Source: Arsenicicoccus bolidensis DSM 15745 (GTDB lineage: Bacteria > Actinomycetota > Actinomycetes > Actinomycetales > Dermatophilaceae). Taken from it: DNA of 64,000 nucleotides. Location of the stretch: the NCBI RefSeq assembly GCF_000426385.1, contig NZ_AUFG01000005.1, forward strand, positions 62,001 through 126,000. The letters are read 5' to 3'. Position 1 is the first letter of the stretch. Every line of letters begins with the position of its first letter. The position numbers and the translations under genes are program-made. Under the pieces are notes generated by a model. It ran no database searches, had not been told where the DNA came from, and saw nothing but the letters and a program-made list of their open reading frames with translations. Of the stretch, positions 51,538 through 60,896 are shown in pieces.

Positions 51538-52663
51538 CCCCGCGCGCCGCCCGCCGGTTTGGCCGGATGGCGCGGGCGATCCGGGTGGCGTCGATCCGCA
51601 GCTCGCGGAACATCCCCGAGATGGGGTTGGTGAAGCCGGTGAAGTGCAGCCCCGGGAGCGCGGGCTCCGCGCCGTGCGAGCGTGGGAGCCCTCGGGCGTC
51701 CAGGACGCCGAGCGCCCCCACGAGGGGCTCGAGGTTCTGGCGGTAGCCGGCGGCCACGACCACCGCGTCGGGGCGCAGCCGCGAGCCGTCGGTCAGCACG
51801 ACCTCGTCGCCCTCGAAGCGCGCCGGGCTCTTCACGGGGACCACCGATCCGCTCTGGATCGAGCCGACGATCCCGACGTCCTGGACGGGGATGGTCCCGG
51901 CGAGGACCTTGGAGTAGAGGCCGCCCGACGGGCGCGGCAGGCCGTGGGCGGACAGGTCGGGCGTCTCCAGCCGCAGCATGCGGTCCTGGAGCAGGTCCAC
52001 CACGCGAACCGGCAGGTGCCGCACCATGATCCCAAGCAGGTTGGCGGTCATGGGGCCGCGGTCGCGCACCAGGATGTAGGGCGGGGTGCGGACGCCGATC
52101 CACACCGGACCGGCTCCGTGCTCGACCAGGTCGGTGGCGATCTCCGCGCCGGTGTTGCCGATCCCCACGACGAGCACGCTTCTGCCGCGCCAGGGTTCGC
52201 CGTTGCGGTAGGCGGACGCGTGGATGATCTCGCCCGTGAACGACTCCGTCCCCGGCCAGGTGGGCATGGCGGGCGTGTTGTTGTATCCCGTTGCCACGAC
52301 GACGTTCTCGGCATCCAGCCTCCCGCCGTCCGCCGTCGTGACGGTCCAACCGCCGTGCTGCTGAGCGAGATCGGTCACCTCGACGCCGGTGCGGACGTCG
52401 AGGCGGTGGTGGGCGGCATACAGCTCGAGGTAGCGCACGACGTCGTCGCGCGACACCCACCGGCCGAACCTGCGCGGGATCGGATAGCCCGGCAGGCCGG
52501 ACAGCTCGCGCGGGGTGTGCAGGTGCAGCCGGTCGTAGTGACCGCGCCACGAGCTCCCCACTGCTGCAGCCTTGTCCACCACGGTCACGGTCTCGCCGCG
52601 CTGCTGCAGGGCCGCCGCGACCGCCAGCCCGCCGGGGCCCGCGCCGATGACGACGGTGCTCAT
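51512..52663 (-). CDS. Flavin-containing NAD(P)-binding monooxygenase
   Basis: A 383-residue two-dinucleotide-fold oxidoreductase. [20 protein letters not shown] is the FAD-binding Rossmann motif, SVLVVGIGNTGAEIATDL the NADPH-binding one, and VVVATGYNNTPAMPTWPG resembles the FMO/BVMO ATG motif. GSSWRGHYDRLHLHTPRELS is typical of YUC-like and CzcO-like monooxygenases. It is the second gene of an operon with a short-chain dehydrogenase (4-base ATGA overlap at 52660-52663). The substrate is unknown. Confidence 0.88.
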   Translation of the reverse strand: MSTVVIGAGPGGLAVAAALQQRGETVTVVDKAAAVGSSWRGHYDRLHLHTPRELSGLPGYPIPRRFGRWVSRDDVVRYLELYAAHHRLDVRTGVEVTDLAQQHGGWTVTTADGGRLDAENVVVATGYNNTPAMPTWPGTESFTGEIIHASAYRNGEPWRGRSVLVVGIGNTGAEIATDLVEHGAGPVWIGVRTPPYILVRDRGPMTANLLGIMVRHLPVRVVDLLQDRMLRLETPDLSAHGLPRPSGGLYSKVLAGTIPVQDVGIVGSIQSGSVVPVKSPARFEGDEVVLTDGSRLRPDAVVVAAGYRQNLEPLVGALGVLDARGLPRSHGAEPALPGLHFTGFTNPISGMFRELRIDATRIARAIRPNRRAARGVTRSPAAR

Positions 52664-53502
52664 CGCTCCCCCTCGTGGGTGATCCGGTCCTGGCGCTCGC
52701 AGGCCTGCCGCGAGCCGCGGTCGGTCAGGCCGGGCAGGAACCGGTCCGAGCGCCACAGCGCCTGGGCGAGCAGACCGACCGGTATGACGGTGCTCCCGGC
52801 CTCCACGCCGCGGATCGCCCTGCGCGCCACCGTCTCCGGCGTGGTGAGCCGCGGCTGCAGGGTCCTGGCGTAGCGGCGGAAGTCGCCCGCGTGCGTCGTG
52901 GCGTCGTAGGGCTCGTCCAGCAGCTTGGTGTCGACGAACGCCGGGCAGAAGACGTGCACCCCGATCCCCTGGGCGGCCACCTCGAGGGCGAGCCCGCGGG
53001 AGAACGCCACGACGGCCTGCTTGCTCACGGTGTAGGGCAGCATCCGCGGCGAGACCATCAGCCCTGCAAGGGAACCCGTGTTGATGATGGTGCCGCTCCC
53101 CTGCTCGCGCATCACCGCCAGCGCGGCGCGGGAGCCGTTGACCACGCCGAGCAGGTTGACGTCCAGGGCGCGACGCCAGTGGTGGTCGTCGAACTCCTCG
53201 AACGGGCCGTTGACGAGGATGCCGGCGTTGTTGATTATCGCGTCGAGGCGACCCTCCGTCGCCACGACCTCGCGGACCAGGTCGTCCATGGCGGCGGCGT
53301 CGGCCACGTCGACGCCCCGCGCCGTCACGGTGAGCCCGTCCGCCCTGAGCTCCGCGGCGGTGCGCTCCGCTGCTGCGGCGTCGATGTCGGCGATCACCAC
53401 CCGCGAACCTCGTCGCCCGATCTCGACCGCGAGCGCCCGACCGATGCCGGCGGCTCCCCCGGTGACCAGGCTGACCCTGGGTGCGAACGGCGTCCTTGCC
53501 AT
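52660..53502 (-). CDS. Short-chain dehydrogenase/reductase (SDR)
   Basis: A 280-residue classical [22 protein letters not shown] is the NAD(P) motif (TGxxxGIG), [16 protein letters not shown] the NNAG motif, and the active site is S near [11 protein letters not shown] and YTVSKQAVV (YxxxK). The C-terminal 60 residues ([20 protein letters not shown]) extend beyond the fold as in SDRs paired with FMO-type enzymes. It starts at ATG 53502 and is coupled to the flavin monooxygenase. The divergent aldo-keto reductase is 226 bases away; that gap holds only a promoter-like AT-richer patch near 53560. Confidence 0.9.
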   Translation of the reverse strand: MARTPFAPRVSLVTGGAAGIGRALAVEIGRRGSRVVIADIDAAAAERTAAELRADGLTVTARGVDVADAAAMDDLVREVVATEGRLDAIINNAGILVNGPFEEFDDHHWRRALDVNLLGVVNGSRAALAVMREQGSGTIINTGSLAGLMVSPRMLPYTVSKQAVVAFSRGLALEVAAQGIGVHVFCPAFVDTKLLDEPYDATTHAGDFRRYARTLQPRLTTPETVARRAIRGVEAGSTVIPVGLLAQALWRSDRFLPGLTDRGSRQACERQDRITHEGER

Positions 53503-53728
53503 CGTGTGCCTCTCGTCGGGCCGCGTCGCGGCGCTGCAGGTGGGCACACCCTACTGGCTGGTAACAATGCGTGCGAGGGGCCCTCCACCGATCGGCGCAG
53601 TCCGTGCGCGCAGCGGGGCATCGGCAGTACCCCCCTCGGGCGAGCCTCCCGCGGCATACGACCCTGCGGTTGGATGGAGCATGCGGCGCCGGACCGGGTG
53701 CCGCCCCCGTTGCGAGAGAAGGCCACCC

Positions 53729-54589
53729 ATGTCCCCCCAGGTTCCCAACGTCACGCTGGACAACGGTGTCGAGATGCCGATCCTCGGGTTCGGCGTCTAC
53801 CAGATCCCCCCGGAGGAGACCGAGCAGGCCGTCTCGGACGCCCTCGCGGCGGGCTATCGCCACGTCGACACCGCTGCGGCCTACGGCAACGAGGCGGCCG
53901 TCGGGCGGGCGATCGCCGCCAGCGGGATCCCCCGCGACGAGCTCTTCGTCACCACCAAGCTGTGGATCCAGGACGCCGGCGACCAGGCCGCCCGCACGGC
54001 CTTCGAGCGCTCCCTGGAGCAGCTCGGGCTGGACCGGCTCGACCTCTACCTCATCCACCAGCCGTACGGCGACTACTACGGCTCCTGGCGCGCGATGCAG
54101 ACGCTGCTGGGCGAGGGCGCGGTGCGTGCGATCGGCGTCTCCAACTTCCACCCCGACCGGCTCGTCGACCTGGTCGAGCACAACGAGGTCGTGCCCGCCG
54201 TCAACCAGATCGAGACGCACCCCTTCCACCAGCGCCGGGCCGACCAGGACCTCATGCGCGAGCTCGGCGTCCAGCACGAGTCCTGGGGCGGCTTCGCCGA
54301 GGGGAGGAACGACCTGTTCACCAACCCGGTGCTGAGCGAGATCGGCGAGGCGCACGACAAGTCCGTCGCGCAGGTCGTGCTGCGCTGGCTGGTGCAGCGG
54401 GACGTCGTGGTGATCCCCAAGTCCGTGCGCGCCGAGCGGATGGCGCAGAACATCGACGTCTTCGACTTCACCCTCACCGACGACGAGATGGCCCGCATCG
54501 CCGGCCTGGACACGGGCGAGTCGCTGTTCTTCGACCACCGCGACCCCGGCATGACCAAGACGCTGGGCGGGGTCCGCATCCACGACTGA
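53729..54589 (+). CDS. Aldo/keto reductase
   Basis: A 286-residue AKR5-like NADPH reductase. [18 protein letters not shown] starts it; the tetrad is visible as D in [13 protein letters not shown] in AAAYGNE, K in FVTTKLWI and H in [18 protein letters not shown]-binding residues are in [16 protein letters not shown]. It reduces aldehydes and ketones such as methylglyoxal or 2,5-diketogluconate; the substrate is open. ATG at 53729 follows GCGAGAGAAGG. It may be induced together with the divergent SDR/FMO operon. Confidence 0.9.
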   Translation: MSPQVPNVTLDNGVEMPILGFGVYQIPPEETEQAVSDALAAGYRHVDTAAAYGNEAAVGRAIAASGIPRDELFVTTKLWIQDAGDQAARTAFERSLEQLGLDRLDLYLIHQPYGDYYGSWRAMQTLLGEGAVRAIGVSNFHPDRLVDLVEHNEVVPAVNQIETHPFHQRRADQDLMRELGVQHESWGGFAEGRNDLFTNPVLSEIGEAHDKSVAQVVLRWLVQRDVVVIPKSVRAERMAQNIDVFDFTLTDDEMARIAGLDTGESLFFDHRDPGMTKTLGGVRIHD

Positions 54590-54597
54590 GCGGTCAC

Positions 54598-54716
54598 GCC
54601 CGTCAGACGGCGTGGGCCTGCCCGTCAGACGACGTCCCACGCCAAGAACCGGGTCGCCCTCGTCGTGCTCGCCCACGAGGCTCACCTGGTCTGACGGCCG
54701 GTCTGTCCCGTCAGAT
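54598..54716. repeat. Four scattered copies of CCCGTCAGAY around the AKR gene end
   Basis: GCCCGTCAGACG occurs at 54598-54609 and 54620-54631; TCCCGTCAGAT at 54706-54716; and the inverted form GTCTGACGG at 54689-54697. The core CGTCAGACG is itself nearly palindromic. The copies lie in the gap between the AKR gene and the next small gene and could act in termination. Confidence 0.6.
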
Positions 54717-54914
54717 GCGCTGGGCGCCACCGCCCAGCATGGCTCCGGTGGCCACTCCCTCGACGGCGGGGTTGCGACCCCTGGCCTTCTCGTGAGGGAC
54801 GTAGTCGTCGTCCGGCCAGGGCTCACGCTGGTCGTGCCCGGCCTGGGCCAGCCGCTCGGAGAAGGGCAGGTCCGCCCGCCTCACGGTCTCGGGCTCGTGC
54901 TGGTCGCGCCTCAT
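54711..54914 (-). CDS. Hypothetical small protein
   Basis: A 67-residue hydrophilic protein beginning MRRDQHEPETVRRAD and containing DDDYVPHEKARGRNPAVEG. It has no membrane segment and no known domain. GTG 54941 is an alternative start that adds nine residues. The conserved-looking centre and Gly-rich end (GAMLGGG) suggest a real gene, but no family is recognised. It stands alone between convergent gene ends. Confidence 0.45.
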   Translation of the reverse strand: MRRDQHEPETVRRADLPFSERLAQAGHDQREPWPDDDYVPHEKARGRNPAVEGVATGAMLGGGAQRI

Positions 54915-55074
54915 CGGTGCCACCCACTCTCGTCCGCGCACCCACGCGACGGCGCGTCGGCGCTGATCCGTCCAGCGTACACGGCTCCCCTGGACGCCGG
55001 ACGCGCCCGCGACCAGCCGGGCGGGCTGATCGCGGGCGCGTCGCGTCGCTGCGGTGAGTTGGCGCGGTGCCGCG

Positions 55075-56448
55075 TCAGGCCGTGGTGCTCCCGGACCGCT
55101 CGGAGACTGGGGCGTCGTCCTCGGCGCGCCGGGGCGCGTGACCCAGGCTCAGGGTGATCACGGCGGCACCGACCAGGAGGGCCCCGACCATCCACAGGGC
55201 GGGCTTGGCGCTGCCCGTCAGGTCGATGCTGAACCCCGTGACGAAGGGTGCGGCGAAGCCCGAGATGTTGCCGAGCGAGTTGATCAGCGCGATGCCGGCG
55301 GCGGCACCCGCGCCGGTGAGGAAGGCGCTGGGCAGCGACCAGAAGACGGGCAGGGCCGCGCAGACCCCGATGGCGGTGAAGGTGATGGCGACCATGACGG
55401 CGAACGGCGACTGCTGGTAGAGCGCGACCGGGATCGAGACGCCGGCGACGACCGCCGGCACCGCGACGTGCCAGCGCCGCTCCCCCGTCTTGTCGGAGTG
55501 GTGACCGTTGGCCACCATGGCCACGGCGCCGAACAGGAACGGGACGGCGACGATCATGCCGGTCTCGACGAGGGAGAACTTCGTGCCGAACTGCTTGGCG
55601 AAGCCCGCGACGATCGTGGGGAGGAAGAAGCTGAGCGCGTAGAGCCCGTAGCAGACACCGAAGTAGACGAACGACAGCGCCAGGACGCGACCGCTCGTCA
55701 GCGCCTTGCGCACGGACCAGCCGTGGGCGCGCTCGGTCTCGCCCTGCTCGTGCGCCATGCGCTCCGTCAGCCAGGTGCGCTCCTCGGCGGAAAGCCACGT
55801 CGCGTCGTCGGGACGGTCGGTGAGGTAGAACCACGCGATGACGCCCAGGATGACGGCCGGGACGGCCTCGACGAGGAACATCGCCCGCCATCCCTCGAGC
55901 CCGAAGAAGCCGTGCAGGTTCTGCACGAGCAGGCCCGACAGGGTGGCCCCGAGGGCGGAGGACAGCGGGATCGCGACCAGGAACATCCCGGTGATCCTCG
56001 CGCGGTCGCGGGCGGGGAACCAGTAGGTGAGGTAGAGGATCATGCCCGGGAAGAACCCGGCCTCGGCGATGCCGAGCAGGATGCGCAGGCCGTAGAGCCA
56101 CTGGTGGTTGGGTACGAAGGCCATCGCCGCGGCGACGATGCCCCACGAGACGAGGATGCGCGCGATCCACCGCCTCGCGCCGAACCTGTGCATGGCCAGG
56201 TTGCTGGGCACCTCGAAGACCAGGTAGCCGATGAAGAAGAGCCCGGAGGCCAGGCCGAACATCGTCTCCGTGAGGGCGAGGTCCTTGGCCATCGTCAGCT
56301 TGGCGAAGCCGATGTTGGTGCGGTCCAGGTAGTTCACGAAGTACATGAGCGCCATGAAGGGCACCAGCCGACGGGCGACCTTGGCCACGACGCGACGCTG
56401 CAGCGCGTCGTCCGTCGCCGGGGTCGCGCGGTGCGCGGTCGAGCTCAT
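55075..56448 (-). CDS. MFS transporter, anion:cation symporter (ACS) family
   Basis: A 457-residue transporter with 12 hydrophobic helices. FMALMYFVNYLDRTNIGFAK is the ACS signature in helix 1, with GIAEAGFFPGMILYLTYWFP in helix 4. ACS transporters import organic acids such as phthalate, 4-hydroxyphenylacetate, tartrate or glycolate-type hydroxyacids. The ATG at 56448 overlaps the stop of the FAD-linked oxidase gene (ATGA), so transporter and oxidase are one operon and likely handle the same hydroxy acid. Confidence 0.9.
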   Translation of the reverse strand: MSSTAHRATPATDDALQRRVVAKVARRLVPFMALMYFVNYLDRTNIGFAKLTMAKDLALTETMFGLASGLFFIGYLVFEVPSNLAMHRFGARRWIARILVSWGIVAAAMAFVPNHQWLYGLRILLGIAEAGFFPGMILYLTYWFPARDRARITGMFLVAIPLSSALGATLSGLLVQNLHGFFGLEGWRAMFLVEAVPAVILGVIAWFYLTDRPDDATWLSAEERTWLTERMAHEQGETERAHGWSVRKALTSGRVLALSFVYFGVCYGLYALSFFLPTIVAGFAKQFGTKFSLVETGMIVAVPFLFGAVAMVANGHHSDKTGERRWHVAVPAVVAGVSIPVALYQQSPFAVMVAITFTAIGVCAALPVFWSLPSAFLTGAGAAAGIALINSLGNISGFAAPFVTGFSIDLTGSAKPALWMVGALLVGAAVITLSLGHAPRRAEDDAPVSERSGSTTA

Positions 56449-57893
56449 CGGGGGTCCTCCAGGGAGTCGTCGTTCAGGGCAGGGTTCGGTGCAGGGGTCG
56501 GTGCAGAGCCCCGCTCGGCCGGCACGTCGGGCAGGGCCTTGCCGGGGTTGAGGATGTCGTGGGGGTCCAGGGCGCGCTTGACGGCGTGCTGCAGGGCGGC
56601 GACGACCGGCGAGACCTCGCGGGTGAGGCCGGGGCGCTTGAGCAGGCCGACGCCGTGCTCGCCCGTGACCGTGCCGCCGAGGTCGAGGGCGTCGCCGATG
56701 ATGTCCTCGAAGGCCGCCTGCGCAGCCGCGGTGGCCGCGGGGTCGTCGGCCGGGACGATGAGCAGGGGGTGCAGGTTGCCGTCACCGGCGTGCGCGATGT
56801 TGGCGATGAGCACGCCGTGCCGCTCCCCCGTCGCGACGATGCGGTCCAGCATCTCGGGCACGGCACCCATCGGGACGCACACGTCCTCGGTGAGCACCGG
56901 GCCGAGGCGCTCCAGGGCCGGGTAGGCGAGCCGTCGGGCGGCGAAGAGCGCCTCCGCCTCGTCCTCGTCGGTGGACAGGGCCGCGAAGGTCGCGCCGGCT
57001 CCCTCCATCGCCGCCAGGATCGTGGCGGACTCGTGGTCGCCCGTGGCGCCGGCGGAGTCGACGCGGGCCAGCAGCAGGGCACCCGCGTCGACCGCGAGGC
57101 CCATGTTCTTCCACCGGTCCACGGCCTCCAGGCAGTGCCGGTCCACCAGCTCGAGGGCCGAGGGTATGACGCCGCTGGCGCCGATCGCCGCCACGGCGCG
57201 GCCGGCCGCCGAGACGTCCTCGAACTGGCCGGCGATGGTGCGCTCGGCGGGACGGGACGGACGCAGCCGCAGGGTGATCTCGGTGATGATGCCGAGCGTC
57301 CCCTCGGAGCCGACCATGAGGCTGCACAGGTCCAGGCCGGCGACCCCCTTGGCGGTGCGGCGCCCGAGGCGGACGACCTCGCCCGTGCCGGTCACCACCT
57401 CGAGCCCGAGCACATAGTCACCCGTCACGCCGTACTTGACGCAGCACACGCCCCCGGCGTTGGTGGCGACGTTGCCCCCGATCGTCGACCACGGGGAGCT
57501 GGCCGGGTCCGGCGGGTACCACAGGCCGTGGCGCGCCGCCTCGGCCCGCAGGTCGTCGTTGACCACGCCGGGCTCGACGACGGCGAGGCGCTCGCGCTCG
57601 TCGATCTCACGGATCGCGGTCATCGCCTCGAAGGACACGACCACCGATCCGGCCGTGGCGTTGGCCCCACCCGACAGGCCGGTCCCGGCTCCGCGCGGCA
57701 CCACCGGCACCGCGTGGTCGCGGCACCAGCGGACCAGCGTGGCGACCTCGTCGGTGCTCCGGGGCCGCACGACGGCCAGCGGAGGCGCTGACGGCGCCCA
57801 CTCCGCGTCGTCGTGGGCGTAGGACACGAGCCGCGAAGGGTCGGTGATCACCCGATCGGCGGGCAACAGGTCCAGCAGGGTGGCGATGGTCAT
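56445..57893 (-). CDS. FAD-binding (S)-2-hydroxy-acid oxidase GlcD / D-lactate dehydrogenase-like
   Basis: A 482-residue FAD-linked oxidase (PCMH fold). The FAD region is VVPRGAGTGLSGGANATAGS and GGNVATNAGGVCCVKYGVTG; the C-terminal cap has AHAGDGNLHPLL and the end EHGVGLLKRP. It would oxidise glycolate or D-lactate. There is no GlcE/GlcF, as in single-subunit actinobacterial versions. The ATG at 57893 follows a GGAGACCC site. It is coupled to the ACS transporter downstream and divergent from a PucR/GAF regulator. Confidence 0.9.
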   Translation of the reverse strand: MTIATLLDLLPADRVITDPSRLVSYAHDDAEWAPSAPPLAVVRPRSTDEVATLVRWCRDHAVPVVPRGAGTGLSGGANATAGSVVVSFEAMTAIREIDERERLAVVEPGVVNDDLRAEAARHGLWYPPDPASSPWSTIGGNVATNAGGVCCVKYGVTGDYVLGLEVVTGTGEVVRLGRRTAKGVAGLDLCSLMVGSEGTLGIITEITLRLRPSRPAERTIAGQFEDVSAAGRAVAAIGASGVIPSALELVDRHCLEAVDRWKNMGLAVDAGALLLARVDSAGATGDHESATILAAMEGAGATFAALSTDEDEAEALFAARRLAYPALERLGPVLTEDVCVPMGAVPEMLDRIVATGERHGVLIANIAHAGDGNLHPLLIVPADDPAATAAAQAAFEDIIGDALDLGGTVTGEHGVGLLKRPGLTREVSPVVAALQHAVKRALDPHDILNPGKALPDVPAERGSAPTPAPNPALNDDSLEDPR

Positions 57894-57993
57894 GGGTCTC
57901 CGGTGGGCCGACGTCGTTGTCGCCGCGGGATCCGCGACGGGGTACCCGGGCAAAACTAGGCTGCTGAAGGCATGACCACGAGGGGTGAACCCT

Positions 57994-58018
57994 CCACATT
58001 CCGCGACGGAAGGTGTGG
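57994..58018. promoter_or_regulatory. Imperfect inverted repeat between the hydroxyacid operon and the PucR-type gene
   Basis: CCACATTCCG (57994-58003) and CGGAA-GG-TGTGG (58007-58018) are complementary around CGA, with a two-base bulge. The 13-bp core TTCCGCGACGGAA is perfect. It lies in the divergent gap, between the two start sites and so is a candidate operator of the regulator. Confidence 0.6.
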
Positions 58019-58051
58019 GGAACGCCCACAGCGGTGTGGGATCGTTGCCCC

Positions 58052-59950
58052 GTGCTACCCACCTGGCTGACCCTCGTGCTCGACGACGCGGACGACGACC
58101 GGCTCGCCGCCCACCTGGCGTCCTGCCTCTCGGAGGCCGCTCCGGGCACGGAGCCCCTGGCCCATCGTGAGGCCGAGCGCGCCCGCAGGCTGCGGGATCT
58201 CGTGCGGCAGGGCCGGCGGCGCACCGCCGAGCTCGGGGTCGTCAACGACCTCTCGCAGCAGCTGGCCCGGCTGCACGACCCCACGGACGTCCTGCGCGAG
58301 GTCGCCCGTCGCGCCAGGCTGCAGCTCGGCGCCGACGTGGCCTACCTCATGCTCCCCGACACGGACGGCACCCTGCCCATCCAGTACGTCGACGGGGCCC
58401 TGGGCCACGGCTTGCGGCGGACCCGTCTGAGGCCGGGCGAGGGCATCGGTGGTCGCGTGTTCGAGACCGGCCAGGCGTTCTGGAGCGGGGACTACCTCAC
58501 CGACGAGACGGTCCGGCACGCGACCGGGGTCGACGAGGTGGCCGCCCAGGAGCGGCTCGGCGGCATCCTCGGGGTCCCGCTGCGCACGGGCGAGGAGGTG
58601 ACCGGCGTGCTGCTCGTGGCCGAGCACCGTCCTCGCGCGTTCACCGACGCCGAGGTCGTGCGGCTCAGCGCGCTCGCCGCCCCGGCCGCCATCGCCATCC
58701 GCAACGCCCAGCTCATCACCCAGCGCGAGGCGGCGCTGCGCTCCCAGCAGGAGGCGGCGGCCCTGCACGACGACCTGACCGGCATCGTCGCCAACCGTGG
58801 CGGCCTGCCCGAGGTGGCGGCCGCGCTGGCTCGGGCCCTCGGGGCGGGTGTCGTCATCACCACCACCTCCGGGCACGTCGTCGCGAGCAGCGACCCGGGA
58901 CTCCGCCCGCCTCGTGCCGACCGGGCCGCGGGGTCCTCGGCGGGGTCCACGGCGGGGTCCTCGCCTGGGTCCACGACGGCGCCTCCGGGCGGGGCGGGCT
59001 GGCACTGCGTGCCGGTCCGGGCGGGCGGCGTCGACCACGGCCGGCTGTGGGTATGCCGCGCGCAGAGCCTGACGCCGGCGGACGTCCGCAGCACCGAGCG
59101 AGCCGCCCTCGTGATCGCCCTGTCCATGGCGACCGAGCGCGAGCTGGCCGAGCAGAGCCGCCGGGGCGGGGCCGAGCTGGCGGCGGCGCTGTTCGTCGAC
59201 TCCCCCGATCATCAGCGGGTCCGTCGCCGGGCCGAGGCCGTCGGCCTGGAGCTGGGGCGCGTGGCGACCGTCGTCGTCGTGGGCGCCGGCGGGCCGGGCG
59301 CGGAACGGGTGCTCGCGCGGCTGCCGAGGGCGTGGTCGGGCCAGGTGGCCGACAGTACGGTGGCCCTGCTCGACCAGACGGCCGACGAGGTCAGCGACGT
59401 CCTCGGACCCGCGGTCGCCCATCACGTGGTCGTCGCCGCCGTCCCGGGCGCGCACGGTAGCGCGGCCATACCTCGCCTGGAGCGTGCTCCGACCAGCGCG
59501 GGCGCGAACGGATCGGCGGCCGCCGGCGTGACGGCCGTCGCCGCGGCCTGGCGCCGGGCGGACCGGGGCCTCGGCGTCCTCACGACGCTGGGCAGGCCAC
59601 CGGCGGTGGTGCGGGCCGAGGACCTCGGCGTCCTGGCGGCGGTGCTCTCGAGCGCGGCCGAGGGGGCCGGCGTGGAGCACGTGCGCTGGCAGCTGGGTCC
59701 GTTGCTGGACCGCGACGCCGCGACCGGCAGCGACCTCGTGGGGACGCTCGGTGCCTACCTGTCGGCGGGCCGGTCGCACGCCGCGACCGCAGCCCGCCTC
59801 GGCGTGCACACCAACACGCTCTACCAGCGGCTGCACCGGATCGACGAGCTGCTCGGCGAGCGGTGGCGAGAGCCCGAGCGAGCCTTCGAGCTCGGCCTCG
59901 CCCTCGAGCTGCACAGGCTCTCGGAGCGCGTGGGCGGGCCTGCCGGGTGA
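58052..59950 (+). CDS. PucR/CdaR-type transcriptional regulator with GAF domain
   Basis: A regulator of about 632 residues. A GAF-type sensor domain lies near 80-230 (VLREVARRARLQLGADVAYL, EGIGGRVFETGQAFW, LGGILGVPLRTGEEVTGVLL). A middle domain contains a low-complexity GSSAGSTAGSSPGST linker. The C-terminus is the PucR helix-turn-helix (TLGAYLSAGRSHAATAARLG, VHTNTLYQRLHRIDELLG). It is divergent from the hydroxyacid oxidase-transporter operon, likely its target. Starts at GTG 58052 or GTG 58013 are both possible; the latter is inside the operator-like repeat, so 58052 is preferred. Confidence 0.87.
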   Translation: MLPTWLTLVLDDADDDRLAAHLASCLSEAAPGTEPLAHREAERARRLRDLVRQGRRRTAELGVVNDLSQQLARLHDPTDVLREVARRARLQLGADVAYLMLPDTDGTLPIQYVDGALGHGLRRTRLRPGEGIGGRVFETGQAFWSGDYLTDETVRHATGVDEVAAQERLGGILGVPLRTGEEVTGVLLVAEHRPRAFTDAEVVRLSALAAPAAIAIRNAQLITQREAALRSQQEAAALHDDLTGIVANRGGLPEVAAALARALGAGVVITTTSGHVVASSDPGLRPPRADRAAGSSAGSTAGSSPGSTTAPPGGAGWHCVPVRAGGVDHGRLWVCRAQSLTPADVRSTERAALVIALSMATERELAEQSRRGGAELAAALFVDSPDHQRVRRRAEAVGLELGRVATVVVVGAGGPGAERVLARLPRAWSGQVADSTVALLDQTADEVSDVLGPAVAHHVVVAAVPGAHGSAAIPRLERAPTSAGANGSAAAGVTAVAAAWRRADRGLGVLTTLGRPPAVVRAEDLGVLAAVLSSAAEGAGVEHVRWQLGPLLDRDAATGSDLVGTLGAYLSAGRSHAATAARLGVHTNTLYQRLHRIDELLGERWREPERAFELGLALELHRLSERVGGPAG

Positions 59951-59956
59951 CCCTCG

Positions 59957-60400
59957 TCAGTGACCGAGACCGTTGCTCTGCAACGGGAGTCGCACGGCCT
60001 CGGGGCCGTAGCGGACGACGGTCGCCAGGCTCGCCGGACGGATGTCGAGGTCGTAGAGGGACTCCGAGTCGAACCACCGGAACTCCATGCCGGGCACCAG
60101 CGCCTGGGAGGAGGTGCGGTTGACCTTGGCCTCGAAGGCGAGGTTGATCTCGTGATGAGCGACCCCGTCCAGCTCGAAGGCGTTCTCCACCACGGCTATC
60201 AGGTCCGCGACCTTGGCCTCGAGGCCGAGCTCCTCGAGGATGTCCTTGTGCAGGGCGTCCTTGGCCGACTCGCCCAGGGTCACCGGGCCGCCGGGCAGGA
60301 ACCAGTAGTCGTGGTCCTCGAGCCGGGTCAGCAGCACGCGGGGCCCGCTGCGGATCACGGCCGAGACGACGACTTCGAACTTCTCCGGTCGGTTCGCCAT
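59957..60400 (-). CDS. Nudix hydrolase with altered Nudix box
   Basis: A 147-residue protein of the Nudix fold: FEVVVSAVIRSGPRVLLTRL, WFLPGGPVTLGESAKDALHK and ILEELGLEAKVADL. The canonical REUxEExGU reads KDILEELGL, so the arginine is lysine and the first glutamate aspartate; the EE pair that binds metal is kept. It is otherwise of the ADP-ribose/MutT-like kind (HHEINLAFEAKV). ATG at 60400. The stop lies 6 bases from the PucR-type gene end (convergent), with no clear terminator. Activity may be reduced or of different specificity. Confidence 0.8.
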   Translation of the reverse strand: MANRPEKFEVVVSAVIRSGPRVLLTRLEDHDYWFLPGGPVTLGESAKDALHKDILEELGLEAKVADLIAVVENAFELDGVAHHEINLAFEAKVNRTSSQALVPGMEFRWFDSESLYDLDIRPASLATVVRYGPEAVRLPLQSNGLGH

Positions 60401-60562
60401 GGCACGACTGTAGTCATGGGCCGAGCCGCAGGACACCCTCCCCATCGATCACGTCAGCCGATCACGTCAGCCGATGATGCCTGGCCGCAGGGAAGGCCGA
60501 GGGGAACGCCGAGGAGGCGGCCCGCGAGACGACGTCCCCGAGAGGCGAGGCGAGCGCGCTGC

Positions 60563-60874
60563 TCAGGCAGCTCCCGGCAGCAGGAACCAGCCCACCGCCA
60601 GCAGCACGGGAAGGATGAACGGACCCACGACGAGGAACGCGACCCGGCCCGGGGAGCGCCACCTGCGCAGCCCGTTGACCAGCACCGCACACCACGCGGC
60701 GACGGTCACGAGCACCCACCACGGCTGCGCGGCCATCCCGGAGACGGCGATCGGATAGAGGAGGGGGAGCATGAGCGCCAGGAACCACACGATGGCGGCG
60801 CCCGTGGTCCAGTGGCCCCGGGTGAGGGCCCTCCCACGGTCGTGGACCGCGGGACCGTTCGTCGAGGTCTGCAT
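60563..60874 (-). CDS. Small membrane protein
   Basis: A 103-residue protein with three hydrophobic segments: GAAIVWFLALMLPLLYPIAV, PWWVLVTVAAWCAVLVNGL and VAFLVVGPFILPVLLAVGWF. The N-terminus is charged (VHDRGRALTRGHW). No family is recognised. ATG at 60874 follows GAGGAGGTGCACC, a strong ribosome site. The SSB-like gene ends 22 bases upstream on the same strand, so they may be cotranscribed. Confidence 0.7.
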   Translation of the reverse strand: MQTSTNGPAVHDRGRALTRGHWTTGAAIVWFLALMLPLLYPIAVSGMAAQPWWVLVTVAAWCAVLVNGLRRWRSPGRVAFLVVGPFILPVLLAVGWFLLPGAA

Positions 60875-60896
60875 GGTGCACCTCCTCGTGCTCAGC

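Noticed and set aside
58927-58980. Repeat array in the PucR-type gene
   Set aside because: It is an in-frame Gly/Ser/Thr linker between domains; nothing suggests a DNA-level role.
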